A stretch of DNA of 64,000 nt from Phaeotremella fagi (Eukaryota > Basidiomycota > Tremellomycetes > Tremellales > Phaeotremellaceae), in NCBI GenBank assembly GCA_001599715.1, contig BCHU01000009.1:806001-870000 (forward strand). The letters are read 5' to 3'. The notes under the pieces were generated by a model. It made no database searches, was not told the DNA's origin, and saw nothing but the letters and a program-made list of their open reading frames with translations. Below, piece by piece: positions 1 to 10,891 of the stretch (its first letter is position 1; every line of letters begins with the position of its first letter). The translations under genes were made by a program, and so were the position numbers.

Positions 1-1
1 A

Positions 2-748
2 TCTTTGGTCTCTCGTGCATCATCTTGGGATTTCTCAGTAACTCCAGCTATTTCGATACCCAGTTCTCCTGTCAGAAGTACACTACGAACACCCTCAATC
101 GTTTCACCCCACGAATACTTCCCCGCTCAACCTTACCGTAATCATTCCCGCAGTTCATCAATCGTACCTCCTTCTCCCAGAGTTCCGCTGAAGCAATGGG
201 CGGAATCAACCGCCGATCTTGATCATCCTCGACGAACAGGGAGTGAATCGGGGACCAAGAGAACACAGAATGGAGGTTTAAGACGTGGAGTGAGCGTTTC
301 GTTCGATGACGGCGTGCGGGATAGGAAAACAGAAGAATCTCTGGTAGATTCAAAAGATGCTAACCTGATTCGTGAGGGTATAGGATTGAATGGGACGATG
401 AGTCCAGTAATGGAGGCAACAAGGATTTTGACGGAGACTACAATACAATCACCCTTGACGTTATCCCCTGAGACTGTTTTAACCAATTTACCACTTAAAA
501 TGGATTACACGGATTCAATGGATTCGACCAATTCAGTACCAAACCAAGAGGTCTCAATTATACAATCTGCCACGAATAATCAATTCAAGGAGGTCACTAG
601 ATCTGAGACTCCGACTTCAAGCGATAAAAAGGGTTGGTTAAGTCGAAAAGGCTCAATCAAGAAGGACAAGGACACTGGAAGCAAGCTGGAACATAAAGAG
701 CACAGGTCGTTGATAGGTACGTTGACGGGAAAAAAAGGTCGTAAATAA
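2..748 (+). CDS. C-terminal part of an unrecognised Ser/Thr-rich protein (5' partial)
   Basis: The frame is open from the window edge and stops at TAA 746-748, so only the C-terminal 248 or so residues are visible; there is no credible start codon. The sequence is low complexity, with proline/serine stretches, an Arg-Arg-Gly pair of patches and a lysine-rich tail ending in KKGRK. No catalytic motif, membrane segment or signal peptide can be seen. The composition suggests the disordered tail of a regulatory or signalling protein, but the family cannot be named from this fragment. That it is coding is fairly sure from the length of the open frame and the absence of consensus introns. Confidence 0.6.
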   Translation, partial: SLVSRASSWDFSVTPAISIPSSPVRSTLRTPSIVSPHEYFPAQPYRNHSRSSSIVPPSPRVPLKQWAESTADLDHPRRTGSESGTKRTQNGGLRRGVSVSFDDGVRDRKTEESLVDSKDANLIREGIGLNGTMSPVMEATRILTETTIQSPLTLSPETVLTNLPLKMDYTDSMDSTNSVPNQEVSIIQSATNNQFKEVTRSETPTSSDKKGWLSRKGSIKKDKDTGSKLEHKEHRSLIGTLTGKKGRK

Positions 749-2973
749 CGTTCGACTACTGCGTTGACCGCGGAATCTGGTTAGGTTTGTTTGTATTTTG
801 CGTTCGCGCTAGCTTGTATTATCTGATACCCACCATATGATCATACCAATTGTAAAGTATAGCTAGCTGCAACTACCTTTGACATGTGATGATACCAGCG
901 TCCGTTGCTTTTGTCTGACCATAGGTGACCATGGTGAGATAACTTTTAGATCAGGTTTCAGACAAAGTCTCCGTTGTCCGACACATGAACTGAAAACTTT
1001 GATCACTGGAAACAGCACTAGAATGCAGGACTTGATCTTAAAGTTTCGCGCTAGAACAAAACTCTCTTGTGTTCGGCACCCGCAGACACCGTTTAGGGTG
1101 GGATTGTCTTTGATGGGAAAAGGCACTTTGGCACGAAAAGAAATCATAAACTTTGTTACTCGATTTCGTGTCTTTGATACTTAGTTACTTATGTTAAGGG
1201 TAACAATCGATCGCGTTCCCTGTTGAATTGAGCGAGTTTCTCCGGATAAGATCATCGTCAGGGGGGGTCAATAATTACTTACCAAGGAATGTTTTCGTGT
1301 TTCTTTTGTATCTCAGAGTATCGATCATTCGACAGAGAGGAGTAGATCGACTAGCTGTCAGTCGACTACTACTCAATGAAGTTGTTTGAACGAAATGGCT
1401 ACTCAAAGTTGAAAAATCGATCTATAAAGATTACGTATTTCATAAAGATACAAAAAGCCTATGACGCGAGGCGCAGCTTGGTGTCTTTGATTTTAAGTAC
1501 AAGGTTTGACAATTGTTCTCTCCAAAAGGGTAGAGAGTTTTTTCCGAACAGGGAGTATTCAGGACAAACAATTGAAATCTTTCAACGGTTGTCTCGGAAA
1601 GTTTGAGAAATCAAATAGAACTCGAGAACTTTGAATTGGAATCCTAAAAAACCCTGAAAAGAGGTTATACACACCAGTTGGGATGTTATGAACTTTATAA
1701 TAGAATTAGGACCTGAAGTTCAATTGTGTGAATAGAAAGTTTCCAGAGGAAAGGAGAAAGATAACGGCACCTTCTGGTAGGTGGCGTTGATAGCCTGAAT
1801 AATTACTTCTACCGGCGGTGACGACCCTCGGCTCGATCACCAAAGTTGATACATCTCTTCCATTGAGACATTCAACTCTATGGATAAACAATTGGGAACA
1901 ATGGGATTTGAACTTATTTGAAATCAAAGTTTGGGTTGAACAGTGAAGGACAAAGGAGCCCAGGTGAGATGGCTAAAACTTTTTTCTTTTACGGAATTAC
2001 AAAACGGGCGTTGAATAGGTTGATCTTCAATTTTAATCGTTTTTAATTCTTTTCCAGGACCGAAAACTAGGAACTCTTTGGGTTGTCCATTGTCCATTCC
2101 GACGCCACCAAGGAACAAGAAGTTCTGCTTTCAGGTCGAGGCTTCGTTTTTTTTTCACCTTTGATTACTCCTGGCTTTCTTTACCAACACCATCCTATCC
2201 TGTTTGCGCGTCGGAAATTCATGACCTGCCTCTCTACTATATTGACATAACAAGTTTAAAGATGAATGAGACACGTACCTAGCTTCAATAAAGTCCGGAT
2301 TGTTGTTCTCTTTACAATTCATAGTATAGTCGTTTCTTCCTTTCTCCATTCTTTTATATAACCTCGTCATTCATTCAACATTCCAGTTTGGTTATTAGTA
2401 CGGTTTCGAAAAACATTCAATAAACCCATTCTATCAAAACATTCAATATAAAGAAAGACCGATTCAATTCTGATTTCGTTGATATCTGTTTCGGCTTGGA
2501 TTCTGCTTTCTGTCCTCTATACAACAGTCTACACAACGAATTTAACGATAGCTCATACAAAAGCCTCTCAATACAAATCCCAAAAATCGTATCATCATCC
2601 TTACAATCAATACAACACAGAAATTTGATTCTCCGTTTCTTCCGTGGTACCAAGCGATACATTCAGGTTGTATTCCAAAACATTCAAATCAATTCAAGGA
2701 GAAAAAGTCTTATAATTCTCCTTGGATCTAGTAGTATTCAGTGGTGGTCATTTGAAAAGCTCCATCAAGTGAAGCAAGAGTAATTTCGCCGCATTCGCCA
2801 AACTGTCAATTTAACCCAGTTCATTTTCTGATCGACTGCCATTTCGACATTTAGAACGGTTTTAACGGTAGCTACTTACACTGTAGTACGGATTGCTCTG
2901 TCTTTATAGGTATAATCGGTTTCAACCCAATTACTACTCTTCTTCCCTTTTAGACTTCATTTTTCTTGCAAAC
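749..2973. other. 2.2 kb region without a supported gene
   Basis: Only short, unlinked open frames occur here and none shows a domain or a coherent splice model. The last 500 bases before the transcription factor at 2974 are rich in CAA/TTC tracts typical of a 5' leader, and a possible leader intron acceptor (TTTATAG) lies near 2908. I read it as the 3' UTR of the first gene plus a long promoter and 5' leader for the zinc-cluster factor. Confidence 0.5.
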
Positions 2974-4362
2974 ATGTCGGATACCGCTCTTTCACCCAGA
3001 CTTCGACATCTTTTGATTCATGAAGATCGAAAGACTGGTGCGTTGATTATGCCACCTTTATCGAAAGATTCACCACCAACTTCACCAACGTCGTTTGCGT
3101 TCCAAGCAGATCGAGGATCAAGGAATAGTTTACTTCCCCCTCTCATGGCAAGTGGCAGTCGAAGGTCGTCGAATGGATTGTTCTCTCTGTTAAACGATCT
3201 CAGTGTTACTTCACCACCTTCATCAGCTTCTTCGGCAGCTTCATCTGGATTACAATTAGAACCCTTGTCTCGTCGATCTCCACCTTTACCACCAACTCCC
3301 TTGAGTGCGCCTTTACCAGGTACGAATGAACGACCTTATTTCGGATCCCACGATCAACGTCATCATTCAGTCGTTACTCCAACACCTCACCCTCATCCTC
3401 GTCCCGATATGCAAAGACGTCATTCGTCTCATCCATACGAATATGGTCAATCTCGTCCAAGTTCAGCCATGGGATCAGGAAATGGAAACGGTCCAGTTAC
3501 CACAGTGAACTACGCTCCTATCACTGGATCTCGAGCTCCTATATCCCGAACAACAAAGGCATGTAACGCATGTAGAGGCAGAAAAGTTAGATGCGATGCT
3601 GGTGGTTTGCCTAATGGAGAAACGGCGACTTGTTCGAGGTGTAGAGAATCAGGTGTTGAGTGTATTTATACTGGTGTACAGAAGAAACGAGGTCCTTGTC
3701 CAGGTTCAGCGAGACCTTCAGCGTCAGGTGCAGTTCGTACCAGAAGGTTATCATCTCAACGTTCATCTTTCGCTTCGGTCGCTTATCCCACCACACCCCC
3801 GGAGGAATATCCACCATGGTCAAGGAGTAGTTACGGCTTCCCCTCTCGACCACCAACAGGTTGGCCACAAGGTCAAACCAAAGAAACACCTGAGATGTAT
3901 CACTATCAAAATGGACCGCCACCTGGACCACCTGGTTCCCATTATTTCCCACCTACACCTCATCACCCACCTCCACCCCATCAATATCCTTCTCAATCTT
4001 TTCAACGTCCCGACGCCCCACCTCAACAATGGACATCCAATCCACCACGTAACGATCTAACCATCAAACCCTCCAGTCGACCTCCTACAGCCGATTTCAC
4101 TCCTGTCAGACAACCATCCGTTCTGTCTTGGCCACAAATGGAACCTGCTAGAGAGGTTTCTGAAAGGGATCGGGAAATGGCCATTCGTCGTGAGGAAGAT
4201 GCTAGGAAAGTTTTCCAGAAGGATTATACGATGAGACCGATTTCTAGAGATCATCATTTGTCTCAGAGTAGATTACCGTTGGTTAGTCAGGTTGAAAAGG
4301 GTTTATCGTTGCCGCCGTTGAGAATCGCTATCGGTAGAAGAGCTTCTTACTATGATCCTTAA
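2974..4362 (+). CDS. Zn(II)2Cys6 zinc-cluster transcription factor
   Basis: Single-exon gene of 462 residues. The start is taken as the ATG at 2974 (MSDTALSPRL); the open frame extends upstream only through a non-ATG codon. A fungal binuclear zinc cluster is visible at residues 197-230, with the spacing C-x2-C-x6-C-x12-C-x2-C-x6-C (first half CNACRGRKVRC), followed by a basic linker (KKRGPCPG). Proteins of this class bind CGG-type half sites as monomers or dimers in the nucleus. The N-terminal 190 residues are Ser/Pro-rich and residues 270-400 are Pro/His-rich. No fungal-specific TF domain (middle homology region) is visible, so it is shorter than most family members. The target pathway is unknown. 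Confidence 0.9.
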   Translation: MSDTALSPRLRHLLIHEDRKTGALIMPPLSKDSPPTSPTSFAFQADRGSRNSLLPPLMASGSRRSSNGLFSLLNDLSVTSPPSSASSAASSGLQLEPLSRRSPPLPPTPLSAPLPGTNERPYFGSHDQRHHSVVTPTPHPHPRPDMQRRHSSHPYEYGQSRPSSAMGSGNGNGPVTTVNYAPITGSRAPISRTTKACNACRGRKVRCDAGGLPNGETATCSRCRESGVECIYTGVQKKRGPCPGSARPSASGAVRTRRLSSQRSSFASVAYPTTPPEEYPPWSRSSYGFPSRPPTGWPQGQTKETPEMYHYQNGPPPGPPGSHYFPPTPHHPPPPHQYPSQSFQRPDAPPQQWTSNPPRNDLTIKPSSRPPTADFTPVRQPSVLSWPQMEPAREVSERDREMAIRREEDARKVFQKDYTMRPISRDHHLSQSRLPLVSQVEKGLSLPPLRIAIGRRASYYDP

Positions 4363-4690
4363 ATTATATTAGACGGGCTTAATGTTGTATCATGTTCTTT
4401 AGTTGTTTTTTTGGTTTTCTGTTGTGTTCAACTGTAGTTACAGTATGCAATATACATATTTTGCACCACGAAAGTTGAGACCAAAGCCTGATATTTTGAA
4501 GCAATTGACTGAACTACCAAACACCGTTAGGATACTATCAATGCACCATCAGAACATACTGATACGCTGTGGACATCTGTGCGTTCGATATCAGAATTTG
4601 CATCTCTCTCGTCATGATACTTCGACTACGGAAAACATCTGCAAATATGAATTTCACACATGGAACAACCTCTCAAACAACAAAGCTCCA
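4363..4690. other. Convergent intergenic spacer
   Basis: About 330 bases between the 3' ends of the zinc-cluster gene and the minus-strand orphan gene. It is AT-rich. Open frames on the plus strand here are the antisense shadow of the neighbouring orphan gene. No other structure was seen. Confidence 0.5.
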
Positions 4691-5314
4691 TCATTCAACA
4701 TTGATCATCGTCATGATTATCTTCTTGCTAAGTCTACCCTCCTCCTCCTTTGTGATCAAGAACCCCTCATCTCTGAAATGGTCAGCGAGCATGTCCCGGA
4801 TGGTCTCTATCTCATTTAGTCTTGAATCCAGCCAATCGACGAGCTCCTGACTTCTGAGCGGATGATCTACGATCTCAGGATTTTCGACCATCTTCCAGCC
4901 AATGGATGCAATGAGAAGCTCGTAAGCATCACTCAAAGCAGAATGACCAAGATTACGATACTCGTAAATCTCACCATCATATTCTAGAGTTTTCTGTACC
5001 TCTTCTTTAACTATTTCGGATTGCTTTCGACTGTTCCGGAACCAGGTGGAGAATGTACCTTTGAGTGTGGGTTTGGTGTCTGTTTCGGTACACATCATGG
5101 CGGTGAGGATGTGAGGTTCGGATGGTGCTGCAGCGTAGATGATCGAGAGTGGTTCACTACCATGTTTTGTGAAAATGGAGTAAGGCTTATCACCGTGATT
5201 GATTCGAAGGTCGGTAATTTTGCAGCAGAGCGAATCGTAGTCACCTACGAAAGTGGTGGTGGCGGGGTCGACATTTTCGTCTTCGTATTTACTGATAGAT
5301 TTGACATTTGACAT
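4691..5314 (-). CDS. Orphan protein, 207 residues
   Basis: Uninterrupted frame from the ATG at 5314 (MSNVKSISKYEDE) to the stop at 4691; an upstream extension uses only a TTG. The product is soluble-looking and acidic, with no signal peptide or membrane segment. It has a possible helical C-terminal half rich in Glu/Leu (about residues 120-200), including the segment SRLNEIETIRDMLADHF. It does not share the diagnostic C-terminal Gly-Arg-x-Val-Thr-Tyr-Gly motif of the tandem family that starts 3 kb downstream. I do not recognise the family. The long open frame with a sensible ATG supports it as a real gene. Confidence 0.6.
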   Translation of the reverse strand: MSNVKSISKYEDENVDPATTTFVGDYDSLCCKITDLRINHGDKPYSIFTKHGSEPLSIIYAAAPSEPHILTAMMCTETDTKPTLKGTFSTWFRNSRKQSEIVKEEVQKTLEYDGEIYEYRNLGHSALSDAYELLIASIGWKMVENPEIVDHPLRSQELVDWLDSRLNEIETIRDMLADHFRDEGFLITKEEEGRLSKKIIMTMINVE

Positions 5315-6641
5315 TGTAAGTGGTATGATAGATTCGGAAGGATCTTGATGGAATGTATGTACTGGGTACAAGTTTGTGTTGTGGGAGTGAAATTATAAGA
5401 GATATGAGGAAATCGAGAGCCATTGCTATAATCAGTATGGTGTACTATGCCAGCCCTTCTTTCAGTTATCAACTGTCCTTTGTCATAGACGATGTCCGCT
5501 ACAATGGAAAGTGCTAGATAGAAATGTTCAAAAGAGGTGCATTGGTTGTTGCCAATGTTGGAGTTTTAGCAGCGAGACTCGACGCCCTGGTAGCATTTTC
5601 TTAATCCCATGCAGCTGGAAAGACTAAATGCCACTTTGGATAGCATACTGGATGGATTGCTTCCATCAAAGTTGCAGACTATATAATGCAGAAATGCATG
5701 ATATGAATGTCATTACTGTACGTAGTAGTCTGGCGTTACACTGAGCGCCCCTATGTATCAAAAGATCTTATCCTGATAAAGTAATATCCAATCTGAATGA
5801 GATCCAAAAAAGTGAATGCTCCGTTTACAACGGCAGTAACCGGGTCTTGGGTGATCTCCCCTGCCTCCTCCCTCCCCCAATCAATTGCCTCTCGTCATCT
5901 AAGACAAAGTATCATCCGCACAGCTTTAAATTTTTAACCCATTATTTTTCTTGATTTTTGCGCATAAATAATCATATTCTAGTGTTCTATCCAACCCCTC
6001 CTATTCTTGATCAGTATCCAATCCATTCATCGATATTATCAATACTCTCTCTTTTGAAACAACTACACCTCTACGGTAATCACTGTTTACGTCATAAGAA
6101 AACGCTCCACCAAGCTAGTACAGTAACCTGTCACCCAAACCCACAACCAGTTCTTCCTTTGATCTAATTGTTACTATTTTCTTTCATATAATCAACTAAA
6201 TCACTTGGATACAACATGTGTAAGTGTCGTGTCTCTGCAGTTAGGATGTAATGGATCAATCAACCAAACAAGCTCGTCATTTGATGGTTTGATGTTTGAT
6301 GATCTGATTGGATCAGATTTGATGGTTGTCAGACGATCCCAGAAGGAGTTGGGGTCACTGCGAGTTGTTTGATTTGACTGAACATATCGTTCTTTCTTCT
6401 TTCTGGTTCATCCATTGTTATTATTGTCTTCCTCCAACATTCATATATATCTCCACAAGGGTGATATAACTACCCCAGTCAAACGACCCACATATCCCCC
6501 TGATCCTGAAACGTTGAATGATTCTTCCCTAAACTTTTCACACACTCTTTTCCCTCCCCAGATAAAATCTTCAGAGCTAACACAATACCCCTTTTCATTC
6601 TTTCTATATCTATCTCACTTCAACATCTATCTATTATCAAC
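5315..6641. promoter_or_regulatory. Divergent intergenic region, 1.3 kb
   Basis: Lies between the divergently transcribed orphan gene (5314, minus) and the Ser/Ala-rich membrane protein gene (6642, plus). It contains A/T tracts near 5925-5960 and a patch at 6270-6330 with repeated TTTGATG/TGATCTGAT words. The last 200 bases are the CT-rich leader of the downstream gene. No gene is supported. Confidence 0.45.
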
Positions 6642-7953
6642 ATGGCTCAAATTATCGACTCTCTCACGTCACTTCTTTTACCCTCAACATCAACTCCTGC
6701 AGCTTCCGTATCCTCACCTGCCGTCTCCTCCCCAGCATCATCAGCTGGCGCTTCCAGTGTAGCTGCCTCCTCAGTGAACAGTGCTGCTTCATCCGCTCAG
6801 CAATCTGCTTCCTCTGTCATCAATTCCGCATCCAGTGCTGCAGCATCAGCCAGTAATGCTGCTAGTGGTTCGTCTGGAAGTCAATCTGCAAGCTCAGTGA
6901 TTGCCAGTGCGTCCAACGCTGCCAGCAGTGCTAGTGCTGCTGCAAGCAACGCAGCTTCTTCTGCATCTAATCCTGTCTCAACAAGTTATGTGTAAGTAGT
7001 CTCTGACGTTCGTTATACAGAGGTTGTTAACTGACTTCCACAGTATTATTACCCAAACCAACGCACAAGGTCAGACGATCACCACTTCATCTGCTGTTTC
7101 GACAAGTACAGGGGGTTCAGGTGGATCCAGTACGACGAGTGAGTATATCCCCATGAAAATGAATTATAGCTGACAACCCTTAGACGTTGGTGCTATCGTC
7201 GGTGGAGTGGTTGGAGGAGTTGGTGGTTTACTCATTCTTGCGGGTCTTTTGTGGTTCTTTTGTAGAAGACGACGACCTCGTTATGACGATTTCGATGACA
7301 ACATGGTGAGTATCTCTGTCTGTATGTCCAACGCTGTTTAATGACGTCGCCATCAGTTTGATCCAAACAGAGCACAAAACCATGGTCCAGTGGATCTCGC
7401 TGACCCTGGTGCCCAACACATTGATCCCTACCCTTACGGTGCAGGTGTCGCATCGACAGCAGCAACGTCACCTGAAATGACTCAACATTCGAATTCGGCA
7501 CCTACATCCGCAGCAGGATACCCACAAAACACACCATCAGAATTATCACGAGGTACTTCATCAGCCTCAGCTACCACGGCAGGTTTCGCAGGTCGAGGTG
7601 CCGGACCAGGTGGTGTTGCTCAAATCCCTTTCCCGATGCCATCCATTCCAGCTGGTTCCGCAGCTATGGCCGCAGCTGGTACTGCTATGTCAGCGAAACA
7701 ACGTGAAGCGTACAGCGAACAACATAGACTTCATGTCGCTAATCAACCAGGTTCTTCTGGTCCTTTATCACATGGTAACGATGGTTCAGCTCCAATGAGT
7801 CCAACTGGTGTCACTGTTCATGAAGATGCTGGTTTGGCTCCAGAGGATATGCCGCAACTTGGAAGCGAGGTTCCACCAACGTAAGTCATCTCATCATTAC
7901 ATCGTTGATAGTCGGCCTAACGTTTGTGTAGTTACGATTCTATTCGAAGATAG
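6642..7953 (+). CDS. Ser/Ala-rich single-pass membrane protein
   Basis: Five-exon model: 6642-6991, 7044-7138, 7184-7305, 7357-7880, 7932-7953, all with GT-AG introns of 45-52 nt and matching phases. The N-terminal 150 residues are an almost pure Ala/Ser tract, likely O-glycosylated. A Gly/Val-rich transmembrane helix encoded by exon 3 (VGAIVGGVVGGVGGLLILAG) follows and ends in a stop-transfer patch CRRRRPR. The roughly 185-residue cytoplasmic tail is Pro/Gly/Ala-rich and ends in YDSIRR. There is no clear cleavable signal peptide, so the helix may act as a signal anchor. The layout resembles fungal SKG6/WSC-like plasma-membrane sensors, but no ligand domain is visible and the function is not assigned. 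Confidence 0.75.
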
Positions 7954-8362
7954 ATTGTTGTTTACTCGCCTCCGCTTGGAGGGGTAAGGCTGTGTAATCA
8001 AAAGTGCCCGATTTCATGATACGGACGTTCTTTTTAGTTTAGGCACATGCATTTGTTGAAGTATAGTATTTCAGTGATTGATACTCTTTTACCAGCTGGT
8101 CACAGCGCATCTATACCATCGAATCCATGAAGAATCCAGAGCGTGGCGATAATCTCGACGATGGAAAGTTCTAGCATGGTAGCATGCTCGATATGTCTCA
8201 CAGTACGGCACAGCAAATGACTTGTTCGAAAGGAAGGATTATTCCTCCGCTCATCTTGGAAGGCGAACCATGATTGAACGACTTACCTTTGCTGTAGTTT
8301 CCCAATCTCTTCCTGTTTCTTTCAACAACTAATTACTTGAAGTTCACTTGAATCACTTCAAG
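7954..8362. promoter_or_regulatory. Upstream region of the first tandem orphan gene
   Basis: About 400 bases holding the 3' UTR of the membrane protein and the CT-rich leader of the first array gene (CTTCCTGTTTCTTTC before the ATG). It is only weakly similar to the leaders of the later copies. Confidence 0.4.
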
Positions 8363-8926
8363 ATGCCTCGTATCCCTATGCCAGAAGTTCTGACCTCGCT
8401 ACGTGATACATCATGCGACGTCGACCAAAAAATCGCCATCAGCTGTATACCATTCGTCTCCAGTATTCAGAGAAGACCAGACAAAAATATTCCTCAAGAA
8501 TCTACGATATACGAGCGATACTGTATCTTCACAATCACCAATAAAAATCTGCTGTCCACACTCAAAGACGGGAAAGAAAGATACCACATGCTCGAAACGT
8601 TGTCAAATACAGGCATCCGGATCAACGATACATCTTCTCTACAGAATATTCAACGTCAGCATCATCGAAATATTACCGACAGGTTCAAAAACTACTTATC
8701 GAATGATAGAAGGTTCGATATGTTTGTTGAGCGTGAAGTTCCTGAGGAAGATGTACACAAGGAAGTTGGAGAATGGATACATCAACATCCTCCGCGTTGG
8801 CTTGATGGTGTTGAGACCTTTGGTTATTTGGATTTTAATGAATATGATTATGATATTGGATATTTCACTTCGGAGGGTTGTCAAATCACTTATGGTGCAG
8901 ACGGAAAGGGTTCTATACAACTATGA
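8363..8926 (+). CDS. Tandem orphan family, copy A
   Basis: Single exon, 187 residues, start ATG 8363. It belongs to a family of five same-strand neighbours. Family marks visible here: an N-terminal stretch corresponding to the beta-like segment IKxxYxPYxxST of the other copies (here IAISCIPFVSSIQR), a central region RFDMFVEREVPEEDV matching FDxFEMIxVxDxEA, and the C-terminal signature DIGYFTSEGCQITYGADG. It is the most diverged of the first four copies and lacks the Ser/Thr-rich N-terminal leader they carry. There is no signal peptide, membrane span or known catalytic motif. Function unknown. Confidence 0.7.
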   Translation: MPRIPMPEVLTSLRDTSCDVDQKIAISCIPFVSSIQRRPDKNIPQESTIYERYCIFTITNKNLLSTLKDGKERYHMLETLSNTGIRINDTSSLQNIQRQHHRNITDRFKNYLSNDRRFDMFVEREVPEEDVHKEVGEWIHQHPPRWLDGVETFGYLDFNEYDYDIGYFTSEGCQITYGADGKGSIQL

Positions 8927-9323
8927 TTCAAAGTATCATAGATTGTAACATATTACGTACATGCAATCCTGTATATATTATACGAGACCCGATATCTTTG
9001 ATGTACAAGTACAAAAGATTTGCAAGGAAATTTTACAGCAGTAGTTTTGGGAGAATATCGATTGTATCGTGAACTGACAAAAGTCTGAACGAGTGGCGAT
9101 TGATTGCATCAAGCTGTCAGCTTGAAGACAATGAAAAGATCTCACACCAGTTTTCGAATTTCAAGAAAGGAAATGAGACGCCTAAAAGGTAGAAATGTAA
9201 GTCAGTCTTTCATGCCTTCTCTTCAAGAGCGGTTTGTGTTAGTTCTCTTTTCCAATTGTCTACTTCTTTCGTTCTGCCATAACCACTGTCATTTGAAACC
9301 ACGCCGCAAACAGACTTATCATA
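8927..9323. other. Spacer between array copies A and B
   Basis: About 400 bases with no gene. A short segment near 9113-9132 (TCAGCTTGAAGACAAT) looks like a degraded version of the promoter block that precedes copies C and D, suggesting that A-B arose by an older duplication of the same unit. Confidence 0.4.
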
Positions 9324-9920
9324 ATGGATTACTCGAAATCATCAACAAACACTCTGTATTCAACCGGTAGCTCATCAGACAAGGCTTCACCGCCAACACA
9401 AAAAAATAACAAGATTAAAGTTGTTTACATGCCTTTCACCGTAAGCACTTTCAAAGCTGAAGACAAAAGCCATCCAGATCACACAGTCTACGACAACAGA
9501 TGTTTGTTTCAATGCAGTCCCAAAAAAATGGAGCCATTCAGAAACTCAGGTGATACACTCACCAGTCTCAGAAATCAACTCAGTGGATTACGCGTTAAAA
9601 GTAATCATACAAACAATTCACTTCGATCAATCCAGTCTGAATTTTATCAAATTCTTACCGGTAAACTGTTGAAACTCACGAAAGACGAACCGTACGATAT
9701 CTTTGAGATGGTGATGGTGGATGACAAAGAGGCTAGAAGCAGAATTGAGAGTCACATGGCTCAATACCCATGGCAATACGCTGTCAATAAAGATGATTAT
9801 GACAAGGATGATGATTATTATAGTTATCTCGAGTTCGACGACTTCGAAATTGGGTACTTCGAATCGGTTGGCCGTCAGGTTACTTATGGGGAGACGGGAA
9901 CTAGTCAATTGCCTCGTTGA
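9324..9920 (+). CDS. Tandem orphan family, copy B
   Basis: Single exon, 198 residues, ATG at 9324. The order is: a Ser/Thr-rich disordered start (about 1-28); a conserved segment IKVVYMPFTVSTFKAEDKSH; the Cys-containing motif VYDNRCLFQCS; a helical middle; FEMVMVDDKEA; an acidic Asp/Tyr-rich loop; and the C-terminal signature IGYFESVGRQVTYGETG. It is close to copy C in sequence and length. The protein is probably cytosolic (no signal or membrane helix). No known domain is recognised; the alternating hydrophobic strands suggest a small globular fold. Confidence 0.75.
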   Translation: MDYSKSSTNTLYSTGSSSDKASPPTQKNNKIKVVYMPFTVSTFKAEDKSHPDHTVYDNRCLFQCSPKKMEPFRNSGDTLTSLRNQLSGLRVKSNHTNNSLRSIQSEFYQILTGKLLKLTKDEPYDIFEMVMVDDKEARSRIESHMAQYPWQYAVNKDDYDKDDDYYSYLEFDDFEIGYFESVGRQVTYGETGTSQLPR

Positions 9921-10288
9921 GAGTAGTAAGAATGATTAAGAAGGGGAAGGATGTGTACAGGAAGGCAGTCTGGAATAGTGGAATTGAATTCATATTTTGT
10001 TCAAGTACATCTTTCTCAATGTAAAACTAAAGCTATGGGTATGAATGCAGTACGGTGTAAAGAGATTCGTGTCCTCTCAAAGATCGAATCCTAAAAGTTT
10101 TGCCACAGACTCGGATGAAAGTCATGTAAGCAACACTGGCGACTCGATAACATTATGAAAGGATCATTCAACGAGCTTTGGCATGATTGAAAGGTTGAAT
10201 TTGAAGTCAGCTTGTCTTGGAAGACAATCCCACTTTCAACCTTTAGGACTTTCTTTCTCATTTCTTCCTGTAATACATAATCACCATA
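9921..10288 (+). repeat. Duplicated intergenic unit, first copy (after B, before C)
   Basis: This spacer matches the spacer at 10892-11258 along most of its length. Shared blocks are GGCAGTCTGGAATAGTGGAA (near 9963 and 10930), GTAAGCAACA-TGGCGACTCG (near 10127 and 11077) and GAAAGGTTGAATTT-AAGTCAGC (near 10190 and 11157). It contains the 3' region of B and the promoter and leader of C. Confidence 0.8.
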
Positions 10289-10891
10289 ATGGATAATTCA
10301 AAGTCATCAACTACAGCTCTCGACTCAACTGCCGCCTTGTCAGGCAGTACCTCACAGCAAACACAACAAAGTAACAAGATTAAAGTCTTTTACGTCCCTT
10401 ACGTCGCAAGCACTTTCAAAGCTGAAAACGAAAATCATGAAAATGTCACAGTCTACGATGTCCGATGTTTGTATCAATGCTCAAAGAAAGAAAAGGAGCA
10501 GTTCAAAGACTTCGATAAAAAGCTCGCCCTTCTTAAGGAAGAAGTTGGTGAAGGTTATAAGAACACCGAAAATTCTTCACTCACCTCAATCCAGACTGCA
10601 GGTCATCAGTTCGTCACAGATAGACTATCAGCTTTAAGTAAAGACGAACGTTTCGATACCTTTGAGATGATAGGGGTTAGTGATGAAGAAGCCAAACGAA
10701 GAATTCAACGTCATATGGCAAAAGCCCCAGACAAATATATCATCAAGGAACAAATCTTCGAAGAGGGCGATTGGGAGTGGGATGTCGATTCTGTTGAAGA
10801 ACTCGAGTTGAAAAACGAAATTGGGTATTTCGAATCCGTAGGCCGTCTGGTAACTTATGGGAAGACGGGAACAGGTAGTTTGCCTTGTTGA
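10289..10891 (+). CDS. Tandem orphan family, copy C
   Basis: Single exon, 200 residues, ATG at 10289, 965 bp after the start of copy B. It has the full family layout: Ser/Thr/Gln-rich N-terminus, IKVFYVPYVASTFKAENENH, VYDVRCLYQCS, FEMIGVSDEEA, an acidic Glu/Asp/Trp loop, and IGYFESVGRLVTYGKTG near the end. It reads cleanly with no disabling changes and is the best representative of the intact family. Function unknown; no signal peptide or transmembrane segment. Confidence 0.78.
   Translation: MDNSKSSTTALDSTAALSGSTSQQTQQSNKIKVFYVPYVASTFKAENENHENVTVYDVRCLYQCSKKEKEQFKDFDKKLALLKEEVGEGYKNTENSSLTSIQTAGHQFVTDRLSALSKDERFDTFEMIGVSDEEAKRRIQRHMAKAPDKYIIKEQIFEEGDWEWDVDSVEELELKNEIGYFESVGRLVTYGKTGTGSLPC

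Noticed and set aside
879..1184. 101-residue open frame in the long spacer
   Set aside because: No domain, no good splice partners, and another frame is open on the opposite strand over the same bases. It is consistent with chance.
6415..6762. 115-residue open frame overlapping the start of the Ser/Ala-rich membrane protein
   Set aside because: It overlaps the leader and first exon in another frame. The ATG at 6642 gives the model supported by four matching splice junctions.
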